A DNA stretch of 31,157 nt. Source: Bacteroidota bacterium (GTDB taxonomy: Bacteria; Bacteroidota; Bacteroidia; Flavobacteriales_F; PHOS-HE28). Location: positions 1-31,157 of the forward strand of contig JAEZDL010000201.1 of the NCBI GenBank assembly GCA_023418095.1. Direction: 5' to 3'. Both the position numbers and the translations under genes were made by a program. The notes beneath the pieces were generated by a model, which did no database searches, had not been told where the DNA came from, and saw only the letters and a program-made list of their open reading frames with translations. Positions 24,139 to 30,879 of the stretch are shown here, one piece after another. Numbering within the stretch: position 1 is the first letter of the stretch; each line of letters opens with the position of its first letter.

Positions 24139-25320
24139 CTATTTCACAAGTTCAACCTCCACACGGCGGTTCTTGCTCATGCCGACTTCAGTTCCTGATT
24201 GATCTACCGGTTTGTCGTTGCCGGAGTTGCCTACGGTGATCCGCGTCGCTTCGATCCCGTGCTCCACCAGTGCTTCCTTCACAGCCTTTGCGCGATCCTC
24301 GCCTAGTTTCTCCATCTCCGGCTTCATGCGTGCGCGCTCCTTCTCGGTGGCATCGATGTGGCCGATCAGTTTCACTTTCACCGCCGTTTCGGTCTTCATC
24401 AACTCGGCCATTTCACTGATCCACGGTTCCATGGAAGTGGCGATATCCTTCTTGAAGCGCTTGAAGTAGAACACCTGCTGATCGATCCGTTCGATCGGTT
24501 TCAAGCTCGGGTTCATCACGCCTTTGCGGCTGAAGATCAATTCACTTTCCGCCTTTTCGATCTGTTCGCAGGTGCACTCGCTGGCGAGCTTCACCGGTGT
24601 TACGCTCACATCATCGATGTAGTAATACGCGTGTGGTAACTGGCCCCGCTCCTCTCCTTTCGGCTTGGTACGGTTCTCCACCGTTGTCTTCTCGTTCGGC
24701 GCGAAATTCCCGATCAGCAGGTATTGTTCGCCGCCGGTCGCTTCGTACACACCGCATACGCCCTGCCAGCCGTGCATGTCGCTGTAGATCATGTTCCTAA
24801 GATGCGGCACCTGCGGCGAATAGGTGAGGCTGTTCGCATCATCCTTGTTCACCACCACTTTGCTGATGTAGGCGCCGATCTCGTTGGTGGAGTACTTGCT
24901 CAGATCGGCGAGGCTCACATAGTACTTCACGCAATACTTCTGGCCTTTCTTCAGCATGGTTTTGAACTTGGCCTGCAGATAGGTGCGCGGTTCCTTGTTC
25001 TGGAAGCTCCACCAACGCACGCCGGCATAGTTCTTTCCGGTGAGCGGTGCCTGGTCGCCAAGCTCGTTCTTCGGTGCTGTCACCGGTGCTGCGGGCACCA
25101 GTTCTGTGAAGAGATCGGCCTTTTCGATCGTGGCGGTCTTCCAACCATTGGCCATTTCGATCGCACCCAATCGCTTCAGCTTGCCGGTGTAATCCTCGAA
25201 GCTTCCGTTCTCGATCAGGTTATTGTCATCTGGCTCCGTGGTCTCCTGTGCATATGAAAGCGCAGGAACGATCAGACAGATCAGCGGCAGAATGATGGAT
25301 CGGCGTAGGTTCAAATGCAT
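24139..25320 (-). CDS. OmpA family protein with N-terminal carbohydrate-binding-like domain
   Basis: This 393-residue protein has a signal peptide (RRSIILPLICLIVPALSYAQ). Residues about 35-245 begin LIENGSFEDYTGKLKR and contain YAGVRWWSFQNKEPRTYLQAKFKT and YYYIDDVSVTPV, the pattern of a jelly-roll galactose-binding-like module: an NGSFE start and a final xxDDVSV strand. Residues about 275-393 are an OmpA C-terminal domain: VFYFKRFKKDI, VKVKLIGHIDATEKERARM, LGEDRAKAVKEALVEHGIE and a final SKNRRVEVELV, which binds peptidoglycan meso-DAP. It would sit in the periplasm or outer membrane, tied to the cell wall. It is a single gene on the minus strand with a terminator-like hairpin downstream. A partial box TAACTTG lies just before the ATG. 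Confidence 0.88.
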   Translation of the reverse strand: MHLNLRRSIILPLICLIVPALSYAQETTEPDDNNLIENGSFEDYTGKLKRLGAIEMANGWKTATIEKADLFTELVPAAPVTAPKNELGDQAPLTGKNYAGVRWWSFQNKEPRTYLQAKFKTMLKKGQKYCVKYYVSLADLSKYSTNEIGAYISKVVVNKDDANSLTYSPQVPHLRNMIYSDMHGWQGVCGVYEATGGEQYLLIGNFAPNEKTTVENRTKPKGEERGQLPHAYYYIDDVSVTPVKLASECTCEQIEKAESELIFSRKGVMNPSLKPIERIDQQVFYFKRFKKDIATSMEPWISEMAELMKTETAVKVKLIGHIDATEKERARMKPEMEKLGEDRAKAVKEALVEHGIEATRITVGNSGNDKPVDQSGTEVGMSKNRRVEVELVK

Positions 25321-25389
25321 GGCGGCAAGTTAGTAAGCGACCCGTAAAGGCGGTCGCTGCGGCGGCAGGACGAACTTCATGCCAAAAAG

Positions 25390-25417
25390 AAAAGGATGAG
25401 CAATTGCCCATCCTTTT
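25390..25417 (-). terminator. Rho-independent terminator of the beta-barrel gene
   Basis: AAAAGGATG at 25390-25398 pairs with CATCCTTTT at 25409-25417, and the inner GCAATTGC is itself palindromic. In minus-strand reading the stem is followed by TCTTTTTGG, a U-rich tract. It is placed 21 nt after the stop of the beta-barrel gene. Its A/T flanks could also serve plus-strand transcripts, but no plus-strand gene precedes it. Confidence 0.85.
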
Positions 25418-25437
25418 CAGTGTGATCCGATCGGTGA

Positions 25438-26046
25438 TCAGCGGCTGCCGAACATGTAGGCGGCGCGAATTCCAATGTACGAGTTGGTCGCGCTGGACGT
25501 AACGGAGAGACCGGTCGTTGGATCGGCCGTGGTCGTTTCAGCGAACATCAGCTGATACCGCAGTGCAAGATCGATGTTCTCACCAACGATGTAACCGACA
25601 CCGGGTGCTGCGCTCAGGAACACATCGCTCGCAGTGCTTTCCGATTCGATGGTCTGGCCAAGCAAGGTGATCGATGAACTGGCGGTGGAGGACACGCTAT
25701 GGATCCCCACCATCGCCATCACATAGAAGCCGGCCTGTGCTTCATCGAAGTAATACTTCAAGCCCACTTGTGCTGGGATCACGGCCTGCTGGGTGGAAAC
25801 CTTCACGAAAATGAGATCCTGTTCCTTCTTGCCGAAAGTCAAGTAACCGGCATTGGCGAACACCCCGAGCTTGTCGCCCACGGGAAGTTCAAAGCCAAGT
25901 GTGGCACCGAAACCGAAACCGGCCTGATCGGCGTAATCGCCCATCGGCATGGCGAGTTCGAGACCTGCGGAGAAGCGGTTGCTCTGCGCCATCGCTGCCA
26001 TGCAGCCTGCCAATGCAATTGCTGTGAAGAGTAGTTTGGTTCTCAT
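25438..26046 (-). CDS. Outer-membrane beta-barrel protein (OmpW/PorT-like size)
   Basis: This is a 202-residue protein starting at ATG 26046 with signal peptide MRTKLLFTAIALAGCMAAMAQ. The mature part opens NRFSAGLELAMPMGDYADQAGFGFGATLGFELPVG and consists of alternating-residue strands with glycine turns: GVFANAGYLTFGK, PAQVGLKYYF, GFYVMAMVGIHSV, LSAAPGVGYIVGENIDLALRYQLMF, and a last strand SYIGIRAAYMFGSR. This fits an eight-stranded 'outer membrane protein beta-barrel' domain. No specific ligand is suggested. It is a monocistronic minus-strand gene with a full-consensus -7 box upstream and a strong terminator downstream. Confidence 0.87.
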   Translation of the reverse strand: MRTKLLFTAIALAGCMAAMAQSNRFSAGLELAMPMGDYADQAGFGFGATLGFELPVGDKLGVFANAGYLTFGKKEQDLIFVKVSTQQAVIPAQVGLKYYFDEAQAGFYVMAMVGIHSVSSTASSSITLLGQTIESESTASDVFLSAAPGVGYIVGENIDLALRYQLMFAETTTADPTTGLSVTSSATNSYIGIRAAYMFGSR

Positions 26047-26067
26047 GATCTGATATTGGTGTTCACG

Positions 26068-26075
26068 CAAAGCTA
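26068..26075 (-). promoter_or_regulatory. -7 promoter box TAGCTTTG for the beta-barrel gene
   Basis: Minus-strand TAGCTTTG fully matches TAnnTTTG and ends 21 nt before the ATG at 26046, giving a leader of about 15 nt. A palindrome at 26101-26118 lies just upstream of the expected -33 position. Confidence 0.55.
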
Positions 26076-26100
26076 TATCACGATCGAATAGAACCGACCT

Positions 26101-26118
26101 CACCGATCCCGATCGGTG
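26101..26118. promoter_or_regulatory. Palindrome CACCGATC-CC-GATCGGTG, possible operator
   Basis: CACCGATC (26101-26108) and GATCGGTG (26111-26118) form a perfect 8-bp inverted repeat with a 2-bp centre, located 26-43 nt upstream of the TAGCTTTG box. The size and place suit a dimeric regulator, but GATC-rich background makes chance palindromes likely here. Confidence 0.25.
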
Positions 26119-26152
26119 CTTCGCCCGACCAAACCATGATCATTGCAGAAAA

Positions 26153-26176
26153 GAAGCTGGCCGACCGGCCAGCTTC
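26153..26176 (-). terminator. Strong rho-independent terminator of the T9SS-cargo gene
   Basis: GAAGCTGGCC (26153-26162) pairs perfectly with GGCCAGCTTC (26167-26176) around a 4-nt loop. Minus-strand reading continues with TTTTCTG after the stem. It lies 23 nt after the stop of the gene ending at 26199. Confidence 0.85.
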
Positions 26177-26198
26177 CTCTTTTGTTATGCGGATCGCT

Positions 26199-27056
26199 TC
26201 AGCGCACCAGGATGATCGGCACCGTGATCGTTCCCTCTTCGCCCACGAATCGTGCGATGTATTTGCCATCGGCGACCGCGGCCGAAGGCTTCCAGGTGAT
26301 CCTATGTTCGCCAGCGGACATTTCCCGATCGAAGAGCGCCTCCACTTCCCGGCCGGTCACATCATATACACTTGCTTTCATCCGCTGATCGGTATCGATC
26401 CGCAGTTCGATCGTTGAACTTTGCGTTGCGGGTTGCGGGAAAGGTGTTCCGGTGGAAAAATCGAGTTTCATTTCTTCCATGCCAACGACCGCACCTGAAA
26501 TGGAAAGATCATCGAGGTGGAAGGTGGAACCGGCGCCGGCTGTTCCGGCAGCGAGACCCAGGATCGCTGAGACCACCACATTGGTGGATGGGTTGCCGCT
26601 TCCAATGGTGTAATCCACCGGAATGCTGAAGCTCGTGTAGGAAGCCGCTGCATTGGTGATCTGCTGGTAACCGAAACCGGTGGTCTGCCCGCCTGCATCT
26701 GTGACCGTGATGCTCAGGACCAGACTTGAAGTGCTCGCCGTGGGCGAGAATTTGTACCAACCGGTAAGGTGCGATGGCCCCTGGGTGACAGGCAGGCCGA
26801 GATTTTGCAGCACCGGCGGATAGAGTTCGTTCGCATTCAGCGGATTGATGATCGCTTCACCACGCACGGCGAAAGCTCCGCCATGCGCTTCGTTGGTCTG
26901 GGTGATGACCACGGCGCCGAGTGCTTCAATGTTGTTGGCGCTCCAGCCATCGGGCACCTGGCCGGTCCAGTTCTCGAAGCCCCCGTTCACCAACTGGGCT
27001 GAAGTTCCAAAACTCAATGTCAATGCGGCAATTGCAAGGATAAAGGTTCTTTTCAT
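26199..27056 (-). CDS. T9SS type-A sorting domain protein with jelly-roll-like domain
   Basis: This is a 285-residue protein starting at ATG 27056 (MKRTFILAIAALTLSFGTSAQ signal peptide). Residues about 22-190 begin LVNGGFENWTGQVPDGWSAN and end in FHLDDLSISG, typical of a carbohydrate-binding-like jelly roll whose last strand contains LDDL. The C-terminal 80 residues form a T9SS type-A sorting domain: FPQPATQSSTIELRI, VYDVTGREVEALF, SAGEHRITW, GKYIARF and a final strand TVPIILVR. It should be secreted through the Por system and displayed or released. The NGxFE opening is shared with the OmpA-family protein at 24139-25320. A strong terminator follows, and a small hairpin lies just before the start codon. 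Confidence 0.88.
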   Translation of the reverse strand: MKRTFILAIAALTLSFGTSAQLVNGGFENWTGQVPDGWSANNIEALGAVVITQTNEAHGGAFAVRGEAIINPLNANELYPPVLQNLGLPVTQGPSHLTGWYKFSPTASTSSLVLSITVTDAGGQTTGFGYQQITNAAASYTSFSIPVDYTIGSGNPSTNVVVSAILGLAAGTAGAGSTFHLDDLSISGAVVGMEEMKLDFSTGTPFPQPATQSSTIELRIDTDQRMKASVYDVTGREVEALFDREMSAGEHRITWKPSAAVADGKYIARFVGEEGTITVPIILVR

Positions 27057-27157
27057 GTTCGGGTGTTTGTGCCCGAAAAGTAGATGGCCGCTCATGCCGA
27101 TACATGCGCATGAAAAAGGATCATGAACAACCGATCCGTGAGAACCTTGAAGAGATC

Positions 27158-27781
27158 CTATCGCCCGAAATCACCGTTCTGCCAGGCCTGGATGAACTGG
27201 GCCCAGGCGATCGGGTTGAACAGGTTTATGCTTGGGGTTCCACCGGAATAATAGAGCTTCGTATGGTCAAGCGCCATCTGGTATTGGAAACTCTGGTATG
27301 CGTCTGGCGGCAGGTTCTCCATGCGCTGCAGCATCTCGGCGGGCGACATGTTCTTCAGCGCGAGCTGGTGATCATCATCGGGCAATCGCAGGTTGAGGAA
27401 AGCCTCGCGGAACTGTTCCTTGCTCGGCCATGGGTAAACGGCCAGTTCCTTCAATTGGACCGTGTCGCGGCTCAACACATGGATCATGGAATACTTGCTC
27501 TCGGTAAGACTGTCCGGTATCACGTACTGCGATCGCTGGAAACCCACGGCACTGAACAGGATGGTATCGCCCTCCTGGGCCACGAAACTGAAATAACCGT
27601 ACACATCGCTCATGGTGCCGCGGTACGTGTTCTTCACCAGGATGTTGGTGAACGGGACCGGCAGCAGGCTGTCGGTGACCACCACGCCGCTGAACTGGAC
27701 CAGGTTCGGCTGTTGGGTGCGATCCTGTGCTTGAGCAACGAAGGCCGCGCAGATCGCCGCGATCAAAAGGAATTTCCGCAT
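27158..27781 (-). CDS. Secreted carboxypeptidase-regulatory-like (CarbopepD_reg_2-like) protein
   Basis: This 207-residue protein starts at ATG 27781 with signal peptide MRKFLLIAAICAAFVAQAQ. Residues about 25-110 are a carboxypeptidase-D regulatory-like beta-sandwich: FSGVVVTDSLLPVPFTNILVKN, RGTMSDVYGYFSFVAQEGDTILFSAVGFQ, VQLKELAVYP. In TonB-dependent receptors this domain precedes the plug and barrel, but here the protein ends after a further helical 90 residues (LKNMSPAEMLQRMENLPP ... WAQFIQAWQNGDFGR). I recall stand-alone proteins of this kind in Flavobacteriales; the function is unknown. A full-consensus box TAAATTTG ends 5 nt before the ATG. Confidence 0.85.
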   Translation of the reverse strand: MRKFLLIAAICAAFVAQAQDRTQQPNLVQFSGVVVTDSLLPVPFTNILVKNTYRGTMSDVYGYFSFVAQEGDTILFSAVGFQRSQYVIPDSLTESKYSMIHVLSRDTVQLKELAVYPWPSKEQFREAFLNLRLPDDDHQLALKNMSPAEMLQRMENLPPDAYQSFQYQMALDHTKLYYSGGTPSINLFNPIAWAQFIQAWQNGDFGR

Positions 27782-27786
27782 CGGTA

Positions 27787-27794
27787 CAAATTTA
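27787..27794 (-). promoter_or_regulatory. -7 promoter box TAAATTTG
   Basis: Minus-strand TAAATTTG fully matches TAnnTTTG and ends 5 nt before the ATG at 27781. The start point would then fall at or within a few bases of the start codon, so the mRNA may be leaderless. Confidence 0.5.
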
Positions 27795-27851
27795 CGGTTG
27801 TGGCATTACGCGCATTTCCGATCGATGTTGCGCACTACACGCCCGCGCACC

Positions 27852-27859
27852 TAGTTTTG
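27852..27859 (+). promoter_or_regulatory. -7 promoter box TAGTTTTG
   Basis: TAGTTTTG fully matches TAnnTTTG and lies 17 nt before the ATG at 27877. With the minus-strand box at 27787-27794 it forms a divergent promoter pair in a 95-nt gap. Confidence 0.5.
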
Positions 27860-27876
27860 GGTTGATCTTCACCACC

Positions 27877-28929
27877 ATGCGCTTCACTTCCACCCTGCTC
27901 TTTTCCTTCACTATTTCAGCGCTTTCGGCGCAGATCACGATCGGCCCGGCGGATATGCCTTCGGAGGGGGATTCGCTCCATTTCCGCACCGCGCAGAGCA
28001 TGGATATCGATGTCGCCACCACTGGCGCGGGTGTCACGTGGGACATGTCAGCCCTGGTGCCGGTGGATGCAGGTGTGAATGTGGCGGTCTCTGTTGGATC
28101 CACCCCGTTCCTGTACCAGTTCTTCTTCAACAACGGCATCCTCTATCCGGATCACCAGGCCAGCTTCGCCATCCAGGGAATGGATTTCGACTTTCAATTG
28201 CTTACGATCGAAGACGTCTACGATTACTTCAGGAACGATGCTTCAGCGTACCGGAACGTGGGCTTTGGAGCGATGGTGAACGGGATCCCGACCAGCGTGC
28301 GGCGGCAGCCGGTGGATGTGATCCATGAATTCCCGATGCAATTCGGTGACACGGATTCTTCCTTCAGCACGTGGGAAGTTGAAGTGCCGGGCACGTTCTT
28401 CTTCTACCAGGAACAAAGGCGCAACAACGAAGTGGATGGCTGGGGTACGCTGATCCTGCCCGCCGATACGTTCGATGTGCTTCGCGTGCGATCGGTGCTC
28501 AACCGCCACGATTCGATCCATGTGGATCAATTCGGCATCGGGTTCGGTTTCGATGAACCGGAGACCGTGGAATACAAATGGCTGGCGAACGGCATGGGCC
28601 GCCCGGTGCTTTCCATCACAACGGTTGCCGACATTCCAACGCTGATCGAATTCCATTACGATGAAGATGAGATCATCACCTCGGTGGCATCACGCACCGA
28701 TCGGGAATTGATCATCCATCCGAATCCCGCCCGGAATTCGATCGGCTTCCAGGAAGAACAAGTGAATTCGATCCAGATCACCGACATCGCTGGAAGGATC
28801 TGGCCGATCGAGCCTCAACGGGTCGCCGATCGATGGATCATTCCCGTGGAAGGGCTTCCCAACGGCACCTACATCCTCCGGATCGAAGGCGATCGCACCA
28901 GCCACGGCCGCTTCATCGTGGCACGGTAG
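27877..28929 (+). CDS. T9SS type-A sorting domain protein
   Basis: This is a 350-residue secreted protein starting at ATG 27877 (signal peptide MRFTSTLLFSFTISALSAQ). The central 245 residues are beta-rich (GPADMPSEGDSLHFRTAQ, TGAGVTWDMSALVPVD, VIHEFPMQFGDTDSSFSTWEVEVPG, DGWGTLILPADTFDVLRVRSV). They resemble a family found fused to T9SS tails in Flavobacteriales, where the wording 'GWGT...P.G.....LRV' recurs; I know no function for it. The last 75 residues are the sorting domain: IIHPNPARNSIGF, IQITDIAGRIWPI, EGLPNGTYILRIEG and the final HGRFIVAR. Frames open upstream of 27877 overlap the divergent gene and are rejected. The LemA gene follows on the same strand. Confidence 0.88.
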   Translation: MRFTSTLLFSFTISALSAQITIGPADMPSEGDSLHFRTAQSMDIDVATTGAGVTWDMSALVPVDAGVNVAVSVGSTPFLYQFFFNNGILYPDHQASFAIQGMDFDFQLLTIEDVYDYFRNDASAYRNVGFGAMVNGIPTSVRRQPVDVIHEFPMQFGDTDSSFSTWEVEVPGTFFFYQEQRRNNEVDGWGTLILPADTFDVLRVRSVLNRHDSIHVDQFGIGFGFDEPETVEYKWLANGMGRPVLSITTVADIPTLIEFHYDEDEIITSVASRTDRELIIHPNPARNSIGFQEEQVNSIQITDIAGRIWPIEPQRVADRWIIPVEGLPNGTYILRIEGDRTSHGRFIVAR

Positions 28930-28991
28930 AGCCGCTTGTCTTATCCTGCTGCCGTTCAACCTGCAACGCAGCTTCCGATCACGAACGATCC

Positions 28992-28999
28992 TAACTTCG
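28992..28999 (+). promoter_or_regulatory. Candidate -7 box TAACTTCG for the LemA operon
   Basis: TAACTTCG is identical to the box before the M1 peptidase. It lies 32 nt before the LemA ATG at 29032 in the gap after the T9SS cargo gene. Confidence 0.4.
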
Positions 29000-29031
29000 T
29001 ACCCGCTGGTAAAAGGCCGGCAACATCACGC

Positions 29032-29619
29032 ATGAAGAATCTCGGGCTCATCATCGGTCTTGGAGTGATCGTTCTGATCGCGATCTGGTTCGGCAGCTTC
29101 TACAACTCCCTGGTGGGGTTGAACGAAGATGTGGCGCAACAGTGGAGCAACGTGGAGAACGCCTATCAACTGCGTGCGGACAAGACACAGAACTTGGTGG
29201 AGATCGTGAAAGGTGCTGCGGATTTCGAGCGTGGCACGCTCACCGATGTGGTCGAGGCCCGATCGAAGGCCACCAGCGTGAACCTCGATGCCGGCGATCT
29301 TTCCCCCGAGCAGATCCAGCAATTCGAACAGGCGCAGCAACAATTCAGCGGAGCGCTTTCGCGCCTGCTGGTGACCATTGAACGTTATCCCGAATTGCGC
29401 GCCGTACAGGGTTTCCAGGATTTCCAGGCGCAGTACGAAGGCATGGAGAACCGGATCGGTGTTGAAAGGCGCAAGTTCAATGAAACGGCGCGCGCCTACA
29501 ACGGCAAGATCAAACGCTTCCCCGGCAACATGCTGGCCGGCATGTTCGGCTTCGAGGAAAAAGGCTATTTCGAAGCGAGCGAGGGCGCAGAGCGTGCTCC
29601 AAACATTTCATTCGATTAG
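29032..29619 (+). CDS. LemA family protein
   Basis: This is a 195-residue protein starting at ATG 29032. An N-terminal transmembrane helix (LGLIIGLGVIVLIAIWFGSFYNSLVGLNE) is followed by the LemA helical domain: VAQQWSNVENAYQLRADKTQNLVEIVKG, FERGTLTDVVEARSKA, a Q-rich stretch, LSRLLVTIERYPELRAVQGFQDFQAQYEGMENRIGVERRKFNETARAYN and the end motif FPGNMLAGMFGFEEKGYFEASEGAE. This is the full family signature. The domain is most likely on the outer face of the inner membrane. LemA is almost always next to TPM-domain genes, as here; its biochemical role is not established. Upstream codons to 28936 lack LemA homology and cover the promoter. Confidence 0.95.
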   Translation: MKNLGLIIGLGVIVLIAIWFGSFYNSLVGLNEDVAQQWSNVENAYQLRADKTQNLVEIVKGAADFERGTLTDVVEARSKATSVNLDAGDLSPEQIQQFEQAQQQFSGALSRLLVTIERYPELRAVQGFQDFQAQYEGMENRIGVERRKFNETARAYNGKIKRFPGNMLAGMFGFEEKGYFEASEGAERAPNISFD

Positions 29620-29622
29620 GCT

Positions 29623-30066
29623 TTGGTCACCGCGGAGGATCTTTTAACGAAGCAGCAGCGCGAACAGGTAGCTCAAGCGATCGCCGAAGCTGAAAGATCC
29701 ACTTCGTCCGAGATCCGTGTGCATCTCGAAGATCACATCGAAGAAGATGTGCTCGATCATGCAGCGTACATCTTCGAGGAACTCGGCATGCACCGCACCG
29801 CCGAACGCAACGGGATCCTGATCTACATCTGCGTGGCCGATCGCACCATGGCGGTGATCGGCGACAAGGGTATCAATGAAAAAGTGCCGGAAGGTTTCTG
29901 GGACGGGCTGATCGGATCACTGCGAAGCCATTTCCAGCAAGGGCTTTACGCGGAAGGATTGATCCTTGCGGTAAAGACCGTGGGTTCCCTGGCCGCGCGA
30001 TACTTCCCGCGCAACAGCAACGATCGCAACGAACTTTCCAACGAAGTGAGCTTCAGCCGGAAATGA
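29623..30066 (+). CDS. TPM domain protein (YgcG-like), no signal peptide
   Basis: This 147-residue protein begins at a TTG (29623), 3 nt after the LemA stop; no earlier ATG fits. It contains one TPM_phosphatase-type domain: LTKQQREQVAQAIAEAERSTSSEIRVHLED, then HRTAERNGILIYICVADRTMAVIGDKGINEKVPEGFW and a helical end AEGLILAVKTVGSLAARYFP. There is no signal peptide or transmembrane helix, unlike the next gene, so it may stay in the cytoplasm or act as a paired partner. The stop overlaps the next ATG (ATGA, 30063-30066), so translation is coupled. LemA-TPM-TPM gene order is common in Bacteroidota. Confidence 0.9.
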   Translation: MVTAEDLLTKQQREQVAQAIAEAERSTSSEIRVHLEDHIEEDVLDHAAYIFEELGMHRTAERNGILIYICVADRTMAVIGDKGINEKVPEGFWDGLIGSLRSHFQQGLYAEGLILAVKTVGSLAARYFPRNSNDRNELSNEVSFSRK

Positions 30067-30875
30067 AGAAGCTCGCGATCTTTTTCCTTCTCCTCTGCTT
30101 CACTCCGCTGCACGGATCGAACTTCGATTGTGCGCTTACGCCACCAACAGCTGCGGAACAGAACAGGCTGGTATGGCAATACACCGATCTGCTTTCACCG
30201 GCAGAAGTCCAGAGCCTCGATCGCAAGCTCACAGGTTTCGCGCGCGAGACCAGCAATCGCATACTCGTTCTGATCACCGATACGCTTTGCGGTTATCCCG
30301 CCTCCGATCTGGCCTTCGAGATCGGTGAGAAATGGGGGATCGGAAAAGCCGGGTTCGACAACGGCATCGTGATCTTGATCCAGCCAACCGGTCCGCCCGG
30401 CCAGCGCGATTGGTTCATCGCCACCGGTTATGGTTTGGAAGGAGTGATCCCCGATCTCACGGCGAAGCGGGTCGGCGATAATGAAATGATCCCGCTCTTC
30501 AGGCAGCAGCGTTACTACGATGGCCTTGATCGTGCCACCAATGTGCTCATGGCGATGGCCAAGGGTGAATTCAACGAAAAAAGCTACGGATCGGAACATG
30601 TGAACGCACCGATCGCGCCGCTGCTCATGTTTGGGCTCATCATGATCATCGTCTTCTTCTCGTGGCGCGGCCGGGTGAAACGCTATGCCCGCACCAACGG
30701 CATCGATTTCTGGACCGCCATGTTCCTGCTCAGCCAGATGAACAAGCGCCACGGCCGCGGCGGCGGCTGGGGAGGCGGCGGCTTCGGCGGTGGAGGCGGT
30801 TTTGGCGGCGGCGGTGGATTCGGTGGCTTTGGTGGTGGCGGTTTCGGTGGTGGTGGCGCAGGCGGCCGCTGGTAG
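30063..30875 (+). CDS. TPM domain membrane protein with Gly-rich tail
   Basis: This is a 270-residue protein. Signal peptide MKKLAIFFLLLCFTPLHG; TPM domain from about residue 40 to 165 (YTDLLSPAEVQSLDRKLTGFARETSNRILVLITDTL, then WGIGKAGFDNGIVILIQPTG, FIATGYGLEGVIPDLTAKRV, YYDGLDRATNVLM). A transmembrane helix (APLLMFGLIMIIVFFSW) comes next, then a basic patch and a tail of about 45 residues of nearly pure Gly with Phe (GGGGFGGGGGFGG). This architecture matches YgcG-type TPM proteins, with the domain outside the inner membrane. The DNA coding the tail is a GGC/GGT/GGN-rich low-complexity tract (about 30757-30870). It is coupled to the upstream TPM gene by a 4-nt overlap. Confidence 0.92.
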   Translation: MKKLAIFFLLLCFTPLHGSNFDCALTPPTAAEQNRLVWQYTDLLSPAEVQSLDRKLTGFARETSNRILVLITDTLCGYPASDLAFEIGEKWGIGKAGFDNGIVILIQPTGPPGQRDWFIATGYGLEGVIPDLTAKRVGDNEMIPLFRQQRYYDGLDRATNVLMAMAKGEFNEKSYGSEHVNAPIAPLLMFGLIMIIVFFSWRGRVKRYARTNGIDFWTAMFLLSQMNKRHGRGGGWGGGGFGGGGGFGGGGGFGGFGGGGFGGGGAGGRW

Positions 30876-30879
30876 AGGA

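Noticed and set aside
27104..27865. Plus-strand frame of 253 codons over the CarbopepD-like gene
   Set aside because: It is antisense to a gene with a signal peptide, recognisable domain and consensus promoter, and it continues through the divergent promoter gap.
30757..30870. Repetitive GGC/GGT tract resembling a tandem repeat
   Set aside because: It codes for the glycine-rich tail of the TPM protein in frame; the repeats are irregular and expected for this protein type, not a CRISPR or a separate element.
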